Source: Proteus terrae
GTDB taxonomy: Bacteria; Pseudomonadota; Gammaproteobacteria; Enterobacterales; Enterobacteriaceae
Length of the DNA: 64,000 bases
Reading direction: 5' to 3'
Assembly (NCBI RefSeq): GCF_003144325.1
Contig: NZ_PENS01000001.1
Span: 310,001-374,000, forward strand
The position numbers and the translations under genes were made by a program. Below the pieces are notes generated by a model, which saw nothing but the letters and a program-made list of their open reading frames with translations, had not been told where the DNA came from and did not search any database. Shown here piece by piece: positions 50,301-61,255 of this stretch (position 1 is its first letter; each line of letters begins with the position of its first letter).

Positions 50301-51859
50301 CGCCTCCTCATCACGATATATACTCTATTGAAGATTTAGCACAACTTATTTTCGACTTAAAACAGATCAATCCAACTGCACTTATTTCTGTAAAACTAGT
50401 GTCAGAGCCTGGTGTAGGCACTATTGCTACAGGTGTTGCTAAAGCTTACGCTGATTTGATAACCATTGCGGGTTATGACGGCGGAACAGGTGCAAGCCCT
50501 TTAACTTCCGTAAAATATGCAGGTAGCCCATGGGAATTAGGCTTAGTTGAAACTCAACAAGCGTTAGTAGCAAATAATTTACGCCATAAAATTCGTTTGC
50601 AAGTTGATGGTGGATTAAAAACAGGTCTAGATATTATTAAAGCGGCAATTTTAGGCGCAGAAAGTTTTGGATTTGGTACTGGGCCAATGGTGGCATTAGG
50701 CTGTAAATATCTGCGCATCTGCCATTTAAATAATTGCGCAATGGGTGTTGCAACCCAAGATGAAACACTCCGTCGCAATCATTATCATGGATTACCTGAA
50801 CGTGTTATTAACTACTTTCGTTTTATTGCGCAAGAAACTCGTGAGTTAATGGCCTTACTTGGTGTGAGAAAAATCACCGATTTAATCGGTCGAACTGATC
50901 TGCTTTCATGCCTAGAAGGTGTGAGCAGTAAACAACAAAAACTCTCTTTAAGTGGATTGTTAGAAACAGCAACTTCACCATCAGGCAATTCGCTTTATTT
51001 CCAGGAAAATAATCATACTTATGATAAAGGTGAGTTAAATCAGCGAATTGTTGCTCAAACCTATGATGCTATCGAACAACAAAAAAGCCAAACACACTAC
51101 TTTAATATCCGTAATACAGATCGCTCTGTGGGAGCAACATTATCAGGCATTATCGCCAAGAAATATGGTGAAAGTGGCTTATCTGCCACACCAATTAAAC
51201 TTTATTTTACCGGAACCGCAGGTCAAAGCTTTGGTGTATGGAATGCACAAGGCGTTGAATTAACCTTAGTGGGTGATGCCAATGATTATGTTGGTAAAGG
51301 TATGGCTGGAGGCCGTATTGTCATTTCACCTCCTGTTGGCTCTGCATTTAAAAGTCATCACGCCACCATTATGGGAAATACTTGCCTTTATGGCGCAACA
51401 GGCGGAAAACTTTATGCTTCAGGATTGGCTGGGGAGCGTTTTGCTGTTAGAAACTCTGGCGCAATTGCTGTCGTTGAAGGTGTTGGTGATAACGGTTGTG
51501 AATATATGACGGGTGGTATTGTCTGTGTTCTGGGTAAAACAGGGATTAATTTTGGTGCGGGAATGACTGGTGGATTTGCCTATCTATTAGATGAAGATCT
51601 CACATTATCACAACGGATCAACACTTCATCGATTGAGTTGCTTCCTGTTGCATCCTTTGCCATTCTTGCTGAACATCTACGTGGCATGATTGCAGAACAT
51701 GTCAGACTAACTGGCTCACAACAAGGTGAAAGATTACTTTCACAATGGGAATATTGGTCACAACATTTCAAATTGGTGAAACCAAAATCCAGTGATGTTA
51801 ATGCGTTGCTTGGTCATCCTCGTCGTTCATCTGCTGAATTACGCGTTCAGGCACAATAG
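47399..51859 (+). CDS. gltB: Glutamate synthase (NADPH) large subunit
   Basis: GltB transfers the amide of glutamine to 2-oxoglutarate, making glutamate; it is the GOGAT half of ammonium assimilation. The 1486 aa equal E. coli GltB. An 11-residue propeptide precedes the catalytic Cys12 (DNCGFGLIAH), which starts the type-II amidotransferase domain. The FMN-binding synthase domain (about 830-1200; SGEGGEDPARYG, QIASGRFGV, GYDGGTGASPL) includes the 3Fe-4S cysteines (C...CHLNNCAMGVATQD). The C-terminal glycine-repeat helix domain (GDANDYVGKGMAGGRI) follows. gltD follows after 9 bp. Confidence 0.98.
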   Translation: MLYQKTQEKDNCGFGLIAHIEGQASHKIVRNAIHGLARMQHRGAILSDGKTGDGCGLLLQKPDRFFQLVAEEKGWHLAKNYAVGMLFLSQDPNIATQCRLIIEEELQNETLSIVGWRKVPINTDILGSIALSSLPLIEQVFVNAPAGWRISDIERRLFVARRRIEKRITDNDFYICSLSNLVTIYKGLCMAIDLPRFFTDLADLRMESSICLFHQRFSTNTIPRWPLAQPFRYLAHNGEINTITGNRQWARARAYKFHTPLIPDLQSAAPFVNESGSDSSSLDNMLELFLNGGMDIVRAMRLLVPPAWQNNPQMDEDLRAFFDFNSMHMEPWDGPAGIVLSDGRYAACTLDRNGLRPARYVITTDNIITCASEIGIWDYQPDEVREKGRVGPGELMVIDTHHGRILHSAETDEDLKRRHPYKLWLERNVKRLTPFEELPEQQATGQRAFDDTLLATYQKQFAYSQEELENILHVLAENGQEATGSMGDDTPFAVLSQRPRLIYDYFRQKFAQVTNPPIDPLREAHVMSLATCIGREMNVFCEAEGQAHRLSFKSPILLYSDFQQLVNQETPYYRSVHLDITYRPTECNLETALRQLCEKAQQEVHSGAVLLVLSDRNITKERLPIPAPMAVGAVQKVLVDNNLRCDANIIVETASARDPHHFAVLLGFGATAIYPYLAYESLAQRVDKQILQTSYAQVMLNYRNGINKGLYKIMSKMGISTVASYRCSQLFEAVGLNDRVVELCFAGVDNRINGADFSDFEHDLFNLSKRAWLARYPLEAGGLLKYAHKGEYHAYNPDVVQALQKAVNSGKYTDYQHYANLVQQRPITTLRDMLVLNNKTTPISIEEVEHETELFKRFDTAAMSIGALSPEAHEALAQAMNTLGGFSNSGEGGEDPARYGTDKVSRIKQIASGRFGVTPSYLMSADVLQIKVAQGAKPGEGGQLPGDKVTPYIAQLRYAVPGVTLISPPPHHDIYSIEDLAQLIFDLKQINPTALISVKLVSEPGVGTIATGVAKAYADLITIAGYDGGTGASPLTSVKYAGSPWELGLVETQQALVANNLRHKIRLQVDGGLKTGLDIIKAAILGAESFGFGTGPMVALGCKYLRICHLNNCAMGVATQDETLRRNHYHGLPERVINYFRFIAQETRELMALLGVRKITDLIGRTDLLSCLEGVSSKQQKLSLSGLLETATSPSGNSLYFQENNHTYDKGELNQRIVAQTYDAIEQQKSQTHYFNIRNTDRSVGATLSGIIAKKYGESGLSATPIKLYFTGTAGQSFGVWNAQGVELTLVGDANDYVGKGMAGGRIVISPPVGSAFKSHHATIMGNTCLYGATGGKLYASGLAGERFAVRNSGAIAVVEGVGDNGCEYMTGGIVCVLGKTGINFGAGMTGGFAYLLDEDLTLSQRINTSSIELLPVASFAILAEHLRGMIAEHVRLTGSQQGERLLSQWEYWSQHFKLVKPKSSDVNALLGHPRRSSAELRVQAQ

Positions 51860-53266
<1,407 letters not shown>

Positions 53267-53310
53267 ATATTTTTATTTTCGTTATTTAAAATAACAATTT
53301 CTCTTGTTTA

Positions 53311-53343
53311 TTATCCCATTTAATTTAAGTGGGATAATTTTTC
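53311..53343 (+). terminator. gltBD terminator
   Basis: TTATCCCA (53311-53318) pairs with TGGGATAA (53330-53337), followed by a T-rich run. It lies 45 bp after the gltD stop. Confidence 0.7.
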
Positions 53344-53767
53344 AATATTATCGATGAAATTAATAAATAGTATTTAAGGATCATCAAGATATCTGACCAA
53401 TTAATCATTCTCATTACCATTTAATGTAATTTCTAGAATAATAGCCTGATAAAAAGTGATATTCTTTTTTGTATCAAAATAACACTCTTGATCTATAGTA
53501 AATATAATTTATTTTCGTATTTTTTACTTTATCTCTTTTTATTTAACCTTTCCGTCATCTTTTAATGATAATGGTTTTACGGCATTTGTTAATAACATCA
53601 CAGTCTAAAAAAATAGATTTTATTTCAGCTATTAAATTTGATAACAATCAAATATTGTCAATCTACCAACTTCATAATGGAGTCACCTAATAACTTTACA
53701 GAAAAATATAATTTATTGATGTTAGGTTCGTTTTCATAAAATTGTCATAATTAACTAGGGGATCACT
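53344..53767. other. AT-rich upstream region of the dcuC-like operon
   Basis: These 424 bp contain no gene. The 3' part carries the FNR-type promoter listed separately. TTTAATGATAATGGTTTTA around 53557-53575 bears some likeness to a Fur box (13 of 19), too weak to call. Confidence 0.5.
53638..53678 (+). promoter_or_regulatory. Candidate class II FNR promoter of the dcuC-like operon
   Basis: TTGATAACAATCAA at 53638-53651 is a perfect FNR consensus (TTGAT-N4-ATCAA). A CATAAT -10 hexamer at 53673-53678 implies a start near 53685, placing the site about 41 bp upstream of it, exactly where FNR activates. The ATG of the transporter is 80 bp further on. Anaerobic induction also fits the E. coli dcuC gene, which is FNR-activated. 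Confidence 0.75.
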
Positions 53768-55042
53768 ATGGTGATGCAACTTATCGCAGTAGCAGTTATT
53801 ATCGTAACTGTCTATTTGCTAATAAAAAAATATGAAACCCGAATGGTGCTAATTGGTGCAGGCTTATTACTCTGTATTTTAAGTCTGAGCCCATTAGATG
53901 CGCTTACCGCATTTAGCGAGCGCATGGTGTCTTCATCATTAATTCAAGCAATCTGTTCGAGTATGGGTTTTGCTTATGTTATGAAATATACCAAATGCGA
54001 TATGCATCTGGTTCATGTTTTATCAAAAGTAATGACTCGTCTGGGCTTCTTCCTTATTCCAGCCACTGTTGTCGTAACATACTTTATTAATATCGCAATC
54101 CCATCAGCAGCAGGTTGTGCGGCTGCGGTAGGTGCAACACTCATTCCATTATTAATCGCAGCACGTATTCACCCAGCTATCGCAGGTGGTGCAGTGTTAT
54201 GTGGTACTATCGGTTCAATGTTAAGCCCAGGTATGTCGCATAATGCCTTCGTTGCTAACATGGCAAATATGGAAGTGGTTGATTTAATCGCTCGCCATAG
54301 CCCATACAGCTTAATGGCTGGTGGTATTGCTGCAGTTTCACTTGCTGTTGTCGCTTTAGTGAAAAAAGAGTTCAAAATGGCTTCTGTTACTGGTGATGCA
54401 TCTTCTTCATCAGCACAAGCAACGCCAGAAGCTGTTCGTCCTAACTACTTATATGCAACAGCACCTTTCATTCCTTTAATCCTGTTAGTTCTGCCATTCT
54501 TTGAAACATTTAGCACTTTCAAATTGTCAGTACCTGCAGCAATGTTAATCGGTTCTATCTATGCCCTGTTCATCACATTAACTAACCCAGCTCAAATTAC
54601 GAAAGAGTTCTTTAAAGGTATGGGTAATGCTTATGGTGATGTATTAGGTATCATCATTGCAGCTGCAGTATTCGCAGCTGGTCTGAAAGCATCTGGTTTA
54701 ATCGACGCGTTCATCAACTTCTTAACTCATTCTCCTGAATTTGCTCGCTGGGGTGGTACTTTAGGGCCATTCTTAATGGGTATTATCACAGGCTCTGGTG
54801 ACGCAGCAGCATTCGCATTCAACGAAACAGTAACACCTCATGCTGCACAATTCGGTTATGAAATCCCTGATATGGGTATGGCAGCGGCATTATCTGGCGC
54901 GTTAGGTCGTACTATGTCACCACTGGCAGGTGCAGCGATTGTTTGTGCTGGCCTTGCAAACATTAACCCTATGGAAATCGCAAAACGTACTGCACCAGGT
55001 ATGATTATCGGCGTCATCGCGGTTGCGTTATTCATGCTATAA
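53768..55042 (+). CDS. DcuC-family C4-dicarboxylate/anion carrier
   Basis: A 424-aa membrane protein of the DcuC family with about 11-12 hydrophobic helices. Family blocks include VYLLIKKYETRMVLIGAGLLL, the SSSLIQAICSSMGFAYVMKYTKCD region and GTIGSMLSPGMSHNAFVANMA in parts, and the C-terminal FNETVTPHAAQFGYEIPDMGMA. DcuC proteins exchange or export C4-dicarboxylates such as succinate in anaerobic cells. The next gene is an AbgA-like amidohydrolase 14 bp on, so this carrier may instead import a conjugated amino acid or aminobenzoyl-glutamate-like compound. AGGGG precedes the ATG. The gene name dcuC is avoided because the substrate is uncertain. Confidence 0.85.
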   Translation: MVMQLIAVAVIIVTVYLLIKKYETRMVLIGAGLLLCILSLSPLDALTAFSERMVSSSLIQAICSSMGFAYVMKYTKCDMHLVHVLSKVMTRLGFFLIPATVVVTYFINIAIPSAAGCAAAVGATLIPLLIAARIHPAIAGGAVLCGTIGSMLSPGMSHNAFVANMANMEVVDLIARHSPYSLMAGGIAAVSLAVVALVKKEFKMASVTGDASSSSAQATPEAVRPNYLYATAPFIPLILLVLPFFETFSTFKLSVPAAMLIGSIYALFITLTNPAQITKEFFKGMGNAYGDVLGIIIAAAVFAAGLKASGLIDAFINFLTHSPEFARWGGTLGPFLMGIITGSGDAAAFAFNETVTPHAAQFGYEIPDMGMAAALSGALGRTMSPLAGAAIVCAGLANINPMEIAKRTAPGMIIGVIAVALFML

Positions 55043-55056
55043 GTGGAGAAATGAAT

Positions 55057-56325
55057 ATGTCAGCTCTTACTCTCGAAAAATTAATTAAATGGCGTCGCGA
55101 ATTTCACCAATATCCAGAAATTGGTTGGTCTGAATTTCTTACAACAGCAAAGATCGTTAAAGAATTACGTAGCTTAGGTTTAGAAGTTAAAGTTGGTCCT
55201 GAAGTTATCAACCAAGAGTTCGCTTTTGGTCGTCGTCGCCAAGTCGTTGAGAAAGGGCTGGCTATTGCAAGAAAACACAACGTTGATGAAGCACTGCTTG
55301 ATGAGATGAAAGAACTTACAGGCTGTGTGGCCATCTTTGACAGTGGTAAAGCAGGTCCAACAGTAGCGCTGCGTTTTGATATCGACTGTGTGGGTGTTAA
55401 CGAAGCAACCGAAACTAAACACCGCCCTCATGCTGAGAACTTTGCTTCTTGTCACGCTGGCGAAATGCACGCTTGTGGTCACGATGGGCACATTTCTATC
55501 GGTTTAGGTGTTGCTCATTGGTTAGTTGAGAATAAAGATAAAGTCGTTGGTAAAGTTAAAATCTTATTCCAACCAGCAGAAGAAGGTGTTCGTGGCGCTC
55601 GTGCGATGGCTGAAAGTGGTATTGCCGATGATGCAGATTACTTCTTAGGCGCGCACTTAGGTTTTATCGCAAACAGTGGTGAAATTGTTATCAACCCAAC
55701 ACATTTCTTATGTACCACTAAATATGACTTCCGTTTTAAAGGTGCGCCATCTCACGCTGGTGCAGAGCCTGAATTAGGTCGTAATGCGTTAGCTGGTGCT
55801 TGCCACGCAGCAACACAAATGTTGGGTATTTCTCGCCATGGTAAAGGGATGTCTCGTATCAATATCGGTGTATTAAAAGCCGGTGAAGGCCGTAACGTCA
55901 CCCCAGCTAATGCTGAGATGCAAATTGAAGTTCGCGGTGAAAACGAAGAGATCAACAGCTTTATGGCTGCCAATGCAGTACGTATGGCTGAAGGCGCAGC
56001 ACATAGCTTCCAGTTAGAAATGGAAAGCGAGATCATGGGTGAAGCCGTTGACCTGACAAATGACCAAGAACTGATTGATATTATGACCAAAGTTGTTGGT
56101 AAACATGCAGAGTTAACCGCCGTTGCTACTCGCCCATTTGGGGGAAGTGAAGATGCAACTGTATTAGCAAAACGTGTACAACGTTGTGGTGGTAAATCAC
56201 TGTATTTCGTTGTTGGTGCCGATAGAACTGCAGGTCACCACCAAGCCGGCTTTGATTTCGATGAAAAACAATTAATGACTGCGGTTAATCTTTATACCGG
56301 CTGTTTAGAAGAACTGCTGAAATAG
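55057..56325 (+). CDS. M20-family amidohydrolase (AbgA-like)
   Basis: A 422-aa zinc-dependent amidohydrolase of the M20D group, which includes AbgA (aminobenzoyl-glutamate hydrolase subunit A) and indole-acetyl-aspartate hydrolases. Metal and catalytic motifs are visible: the MHACGHDGHISIGLG histidines, FQPAEEGVRGARAM, the THFLCTTKYDFRFKG dimerisation region with SHAG, GRNVTPANAEMQIEVRG, and GGSEDAT plus GHHQAGFDFDE near the end. These features place it nearer AbgA than AbgB. The ATG at 55057 has GGAG eight bases upstream; the ATG at 55051 is too close to it. Substrate unknown. Confidence 0.87.
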   Translation: MSALTLEKLIKWRREFHQYPEIGWSEFLTTAKIVKELRSLGLEVKVGPEVINQEFAFGRRRQVVEKGLAIARKHNVDEALLDEMKELTGCVAIFDSGKAGPTVALRFDIDCVGVNEATETKHRPHAENFASCHAGEMHACGHDGHISIGLGVAHWLVENKDKVVGKVKILFQPAEEGVRGARAMAESGIADDADYFLGAHLGFIANSGEIVINPTHFLCTTKYDFRFKGAPSHAGAEPELGRNALAGACHAATQMLGISRHGKGMSRINIGVLKAGEGRNVTPANAEMQIEVRGENEEINSFMAANAVRMAEGAAHSFQLEMESEIMGEAVDLTNDQELIDIMTKVVGKHAELTAVATRPFGGSEDATVLAKRVQRCGGKSLYFVVGADRTAGHHQAGFDFDEKQLMTAVNLYTGCLEELLK

Positions 56326-56347
56326 TTTTTCAGTAATGCAATCCAAT

Positions 56348-56380
56348 AAAGCGCTCTATAGCAATATAGAGTGCTTTTTT
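56348..56380 (+). terminator. Terminator of the dcuC-like operon
   Basis: AAAGCGCTCTATA and TATAGAGTGCTTT (56348-56377) form a 12-13-bp stem with one mismatch, followed by seven T. It lies 22 bp after the amidohydrolase stop. Confidence 0.85.
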
Positions 56381-56385
56381 TGTAC

Positions 56386-56418
56386 ATAAAAAAAGCCCAG
56401 TTCATAAACTGGGCTTTT
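56386..56418 (-). terminator. sspAB terminator
   Basis: AAAAGCCCAGTT and AACTGGGCTTTT form a perfect 12-bp stem at about 56390-56418. The A run at 56386-56394 reads as a T run on the minus strand, so it ends the sspAB transcript. Confidence 0.85.
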
Positions 56419-56442
56419 CATTCATACAAATAAGATGCTCTC

Positions 56443-56943
56443 TTATTTCACAACACGTAATGACGGACGACCTGTTGGGCGAGGTGGCTCAGGATCATCA
56501 TCCGGTGAAGATGTATCGGTTTCTACCGTACCATCAGTGACAAGCGATAAGCCTTCATTAACAGGCGTTAAAGTATTCTCTTCACTTTCATCTTCAGCAA
56601 ACTGTAATGATGCACCAGATTCATAAGCAGGCTCTGGCTCAAACATCATTCCCGCACCGTTTTCTCTCGCATAAATAGCCATAACAGCAGCCATAGGCAC
56701 TCGTACTTTACGAGGTATGCCACCAAAGCTTGCACTAAATAAAACCTGATACGGTGTTAACTCTAAGTTATCTACTGCACGAGATGAAATATTTAGTACA
56801 ATTTGACCATCGTGCGCATATTCCATTGGGACTTGGACACCATCGATATTCACATCAACAACTAAGTGTGGTGTTAAATCGTTTTCGATGATCCAGTCAT
56901 AATGCGCACGCAATAAATGCGGACGACGCGGAGACATATCCAT
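56443..56943 (-). CDS. sspB: ClpXP adaptor / stringent starvation protein B
   Basis: SspB delivers ssrA-tagged proteins and RseA to the ClpXP protease. The 166-aa protein (E. coli 165) has the dimer/substrate domain (residues 1-110; LTPHLVVDVNIDGVQVPMEY in parts, FGGIPRKVRVPMAAVMAIYARENG in parts), an acidic flexible linker, and the C-terminal ClpX-binding tail ending RPSLRVVK. The start is ATG 56943 by alignment with E. coli, though ATG 56937 has better Shine-Dalgarno spacing. It follows sspA by 15 bp. Confidence 0.95.
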   Translation of the reverse strand: MDMSPRRPHLLRAHYDWIIENDLTPHLVVDVNIDGVQVPMEYAHDGQIVLNISSRAVDNLELTPYQVLFSASFGGIPRKVRVPMAAVMAIYARENGAGMMFEPEPAYESGASLQFAEDESEENTLTPVNEGLSLVTDGTVETDTSSPDDDPEPPRPTGRPSLRVVK

Positions 56944-56958
56944 AATCTCCATACTTTA

Positions 56959-57600
56959 TTACCCTCTTGAAGGTAAGCGCATCTCACGCTCTGCTTCGGT
57001 TAATGACGCGAGGAATGAATCACGCTCAAAAACACGTTGCATATAAATTTGTACATCTTTAGCGCCAGCACCACTTAAATCTACACCGAGGACTGGTAAA
57101 CGCCATAACAGAGGAGCTAGGTAGCAATCTACTAAGCTGAACTCTTCACTCATAAAGTAAGGATATTCTTTAAACACAGGAGAGACTGCCAGTAGCTCTT
57201 CTGCTAACTGTTTACGAGCAGCATTTGCTTGCTGTTCTGTTCCTTTCTCGATGGTGTTCATTAAAGAATACCAATCATGCTCGATGCGATGCATCATTAA
57301 ACGGCTGCTACCACGAGCAACAGGATAAACTGGCATTAAAGGAGGATGAGGGAAGCGTTCATCAAGATATTCCATGATGATGCGTGAATCATACAGGGTC
57401 AGCTCACGATCAACCAAAGTCGGTACACTTTGGTAAGGGTTTAGATCGATAAGATCCTGTGGAAGATTACCAGCTTCAACCTGTTCAATTTCAACACTGA
57501 CACCTTTCTCCGCTAGGACAATTCTGACCTGATGGCTGAAAATATCAGTCGGACCGGAAAACAAAGTCATTACCGAACGTTTGTTGGCAGCGACAGCCAT
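56959..57600 (-). CDS. sspA: Stringent starvation protein A (RNA polymerase-associated)
   Basis: SspA binds RNA polymerase and helps control stationary-phase, acid-resistance and virulence genes by lowering H-NS. The 213-aa protein has a GST fold: N-terminal thioredoxin-like domain (MTLFSGPTDIFSHQVRIVLAEKG in parts) with the surface motif PHPP(LM)PVYPV, and a helical C-terminus. It lacks glutathione activity in characterised members. The ATG at 57600 has GGAGG upstream. It heads the sspAB operon. Confidence 0.96.
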   Translation of the reverse strand: MAVAANKRSVMTLFSGPTDIFSHQVRIVLAEKGVSVEIEQVEAGNLPQDLIDLNPYQSVPTLVDRELTLYDSRIIMEYLDERFPHPPLMPVYPVARGSSRLMMHRIEHDWYSLMNTIEKGTEQQANAARKQLAEELLAVSPVFKEYPYFMSEEFSLVDCYLAPLLWRLPVLGVDLSGAGAKDVQIYMQRVFERDSFLASLTEAEREMRLPSRG

Positions 57601-57822
57601 GAAAACCTCCAAGTTAATCAATTAAAGAAATGAATTAGCACAATGCCCCTTCCATTTCCCCATTCCTAAAAGACAAGCACACAAACGCAGTAGACCTAAA
57701 TAAACATTTAAGTTATTAACTGCATTGGGTAACTACCTGTATAACAGTGTTATCGTGGGATAATCATATTTTACAGGGTTAAAAACTCACCTGTCTTTGC
57801 GGCACATATCATTATCAAGTAA

Positions 57823-57870
57823 TACCAAAATAATCATTCAACAATCATTATTGTCATAATAATTTTGGTA
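57823..57870. repeat. Imperfect 48-bp palindrome
   Basis: TACCAAAATAAT at 57823-57834 pairs with ATAATTTTGGTA at 57859-57870 with one mismatch. Inside, ACAAT and ATTGT extend a smaller stem. It could be a small repeat element or a transcript end. No second copy was noticed in the window. Confidence 0.4.
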
Positions 57871-58196
57871 TGGCTTTCAAATTCATTACAGGTATTACTA
57901 TCGATATACCCGTTGGCAACATTGTGAAGTCATGGAAAGAAAGACACCAAAGCCCGCTATTCTACCAGAATTCATGTTACTTAGGGGGGCTAATGCAAAT
58001 AATTCAACACAATATGCCACACTACCTTAAAACTAAGATTATAATATCAAAAAATGAATTTATTTAGAGATAACATCTAAAAAATACGTTTTTTAATACT
58101 ACTGCTATCTTACATAAAGCCTGTTTTATGAGTAATAGCATGATGCTTTAGCAACACTATATTTTTATTATTAATAAACACAAATAAGTCAAAAAT

Positions 58197-58228
58197 AAAA
58201 AACCCGCCTGTGAAGACGGGTTTTCAAC
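58197..58228 (-). terminator. rpsI terminator
   Basis: On the minus strand AAAACCCGTCTTCACAGGCG is followed by GGTTTT and a T-rich run; the stem AACCCG/CGGGTT closes a loop of ten bases. It lies about 30 bp after the rpsI stop. Confidence 0.75.
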
Positions 58229-58256
58229 ATCAAATTGATATCTAAAAGATAACAAA

Positions 58257-58652
<396 letters not shown>

Positions 58653-58664
58653 CTATTATCCCGA

Positions 58665-59271
<607 letters not shown>

Positions 59272-59527
59272 GAGAAGTCAGAAAAAAAAATCGAGTCATA
59301 ATTGAAAAACAATTGAATTCTTTTTCAATATTTCAGCGAAAAAAACGAATCTGGCACTTTTTTCTGATTTGACTGATAAATTCTTGCTACCTGAAGAGAA
59401 GAATTGTTCCTTTCCAGAGCGCTTGTAAGCTGCCTAATACTTTCTATTTTCATAGAAAAAAACATCAAGCAACTTAACCTGCGTCATCCTACCATAATGA
59501 AAGATGACTTTCTTCAAGAATTAAAAA

Positions 59528-60643
59528 TTAAGCGAGATGTGGTTGAACTAAATATTCTTCACTTTGCATCTCTTGTAAACGAGATAAGCAACGTTGATAT
59601 TCAAAACGTAAAAAATCACCTTGGTAAATCTCATTCATTTCTACATTTGCATTAATAATAAGTTTCACCTTACGCTCATAAAATTCATCAACAAGCGCTA
59701 GAAACCGACGCGCAGCGTCTTCATTTAATGTTCCCATTTGTTTCATGTCATATAACAAAACAGAGTGGTAATGCTTAGAAAGTTCAATGTAATCAAGCTG
59801 ACTACGCGGTTCCATACACAAGGTTGAAAAATTAACAGCGAGTACACCATTAGATGCTTTTCTTACTTTCATAGGGCGATGATTAATGGTTAAGGTACAA
59901 TCAACTTGTGGTTCACTGGTTGCCAAATGCATGAAAATTCTATCCATCTCCTGGCGATTTTCATCGTTAAGCGGAGACAAAAAAAGATGCGCTTGCGTTA
60001 ATGTTCTAAGACGATAATCAATACCTGCATCAACATTTAAAATGTCACAATGATGTTTGATTTGTTCTATTGCAGGTAAAAAACGAGAACGTTGTAATCC
60101 ATTACGATAAAGCTCATCAGGTGGAATATTTGAGGTTGCCACCAGCGTGATACCTCTAGCAAATAACGCTTCAAGCAAGGTACCTAAAATCATTGCATCA
60201 GTAATATCAGAAACAAAAAACTCATCAAAACAGAGCACGTCGGTTTGTGATTTAAATCCATCAGCAATAATTTCTAACGGATTTTCATGCCCTTGTAAGT
60301 TTTTCAGCTCTTCTTGAACACGTAACATAAAGCGATGGAAGTGTAAGCGAAGTTTTCGTTCTGTCGGTAAGCTTTGATAAAACATATCCATCAACCATGT
60401 TTTACCTCGTCCAACGCCACCCCACATATATAAACCACGTTCTGGTGCAACAATCTGTTTTTTTGTGCGAATTCGCCCGAATAATCGCTGTGTTAGCGAA
60501 TTTTTTTCTGGTGGAGTCTCTTTTAATAATGCATGGTATATCTGTTGAAGGTGGAGAACAGTTTTTCTCTGAACATCATCAGGTTGATAATCACCTTGCT
60601 TCAATGCGGCTTCATAAAGTGATAACGGCGTACTAACAGTCAT
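59528..60643 (-). CDS. zapE: Cell division ATPase ZapE
   Basis: ZapE is an AFG1-like AAA+ ATPase that joins late division sites and destabilises FtsZ polymers in E. coli. The 371-aa protein (E. coli 375) shows Walker A GGVGRGKTWLMD, Walker B DVLCFDEFFVSD and the sensor LVATSNIPPDELY. The ATG at 60643 gives MTVSTPLSLYEAALKQG and is preceded by AGGG; 30 upstream open codons have no support. It is divergent from zapG (yhcB), as in E. coli. Confidence 0.95.
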   Translation of the reverse strand: MTVSTPLSLYEAALKQGDYQPDDVQRKTVLHLQQIYHALLKETPPEKNSLTQRLFGRIRTKKQIVAPERGLYMWGGVGRGKTWLMDMFYQSLPTERKLRLHFHRFMLRVQEELKNLQGHENPLEIIADGFKSQTDVLCFDEFFVSDITDAMILGTLLEALFARGITLVATSNIPPDELYRNGLQRSRFLPAIEQIKHHCDILNVDAGIDYRLRTLTQAHLFLSPLNDENRQEMDRIFMHLATSEPQVDCTLTINHRPMKVRKASNGVLAVNFSTLCMEPRSQLDYIELSKHYHSVLLYDMKQMGTLNEDAARRFLALVDEFYERKVKLIINANVEMNEIYQGDFLRFEYQRCLSRLQEMQSEEYLVQPHLA

Positions 60644-60846
60644 GAATGCCCTCTTATCCTTAATTTTCTGACATACTGATTTGTGTCTGTCGAATGCCTC
60701 TATTATAAGCATTAAGAATTGTTTTAACATCAACGTAACACACGAATTTTATATTAAGCTTAAGGATATTATTCCACCCATGCCTTTTAGCGGTTATGAT
60801 GTTATAAGAATCCATCGTCCTCACTATTAGATGAAAAGGAGTTGCC

Positions 60847-61251
60847 ATGGTTTGGGTTTATGCACTGATTGGATTAGTTGTCGGTCTTATTATCGGCGCA
60901 CTTGCAATGCGTTACGGTAACAGCACCCTTCGCCAACAAGATGCTATCAAAGCAGAGTTAGACACGAAAAAAGAAGAACTTGATACATATCGCAATGAAC
61001 TTGTCAGTCACTTTGCTAGAAGTGCTGAATTATTAGATAACATGGCGAGAGATTACCGTCAGCTTTATCAACATATGGCAAAAAGCTCTAATGAGCTCAT
61101 GCCTGATATGCCTGCTCAAGAAAATCCATTTAATTACCGATTAAGTGAGTCAGAAGCGGCTAATGATCAATCTCCAATAAAAATGCCACCTCGTGATTAC
61201 TCCGAAGGGGCATCTGGATTGTTCAGACCTACAGAAAAAAAAGACAATTAA
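60847..61251 (+). CDS. zapG: Inner-membrane envelope protein ZapG (YhcB, DUF1043)
   Basis: A 134-aa protein with one N-terminal membrane helix (about residues 3-21, WVYALIGLVVGLIIGALAM) and a coiled coil (about 28-75, DAIKAELDTKKEELDTYRNEL region), then a conserved NPFNY segment and a disordered tail. E. coli YhcB/ZapG links cell division, peptidoglycan and LPS synthesis. AAAAGGAG precedes the ATG. It stands between zapE and degQ, with its own terminator. Confidence 0.94.
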   Translation: MVWVYALIGLVVGLIIGALAMRYGNSTLRQQDAIKAELDTKKEELDTYRNELVSHFARSAELLDNMARDYRQLYQHMAKSSNELMPDMPAQENPFNYRLSESEAANDQSPIKMPPRDYSEGASGLFRPTEKKDN

Positions 61252-61255
61252 TATT

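Larger units (their letters stand above)
57601..58256. other. Gap between sspA and rpsI
   Basis: These 656 bp include the sspA promoter region, an imperfect inverted repeat at 57823-57870 (listed separately), an open frame of 65 codons (57870-58067) with no recognised family, and the rpsI terminator near 58197-58224. I see no supported gene. Confidence 0.55.

Noticed and set aside
53557-53575. Fur-like sequence upstream of the dcuC-like gene
   Set aside because: Only 13 of 19 positions match in very AT-rich DNA, and the nearby perfect FNR site explains the regulation better.
57870-58067. 65-codon open frame between sspA and rpsI
   Set aside because: No recognisable motifs and no clear ribosome site; it may be a chance frame or decayed sequence.
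59404-59655. 83-codon plus-strand frame over the zapE 3' end
   Set aside because: It is antisense to conserved zapE sequence and shows no family features.
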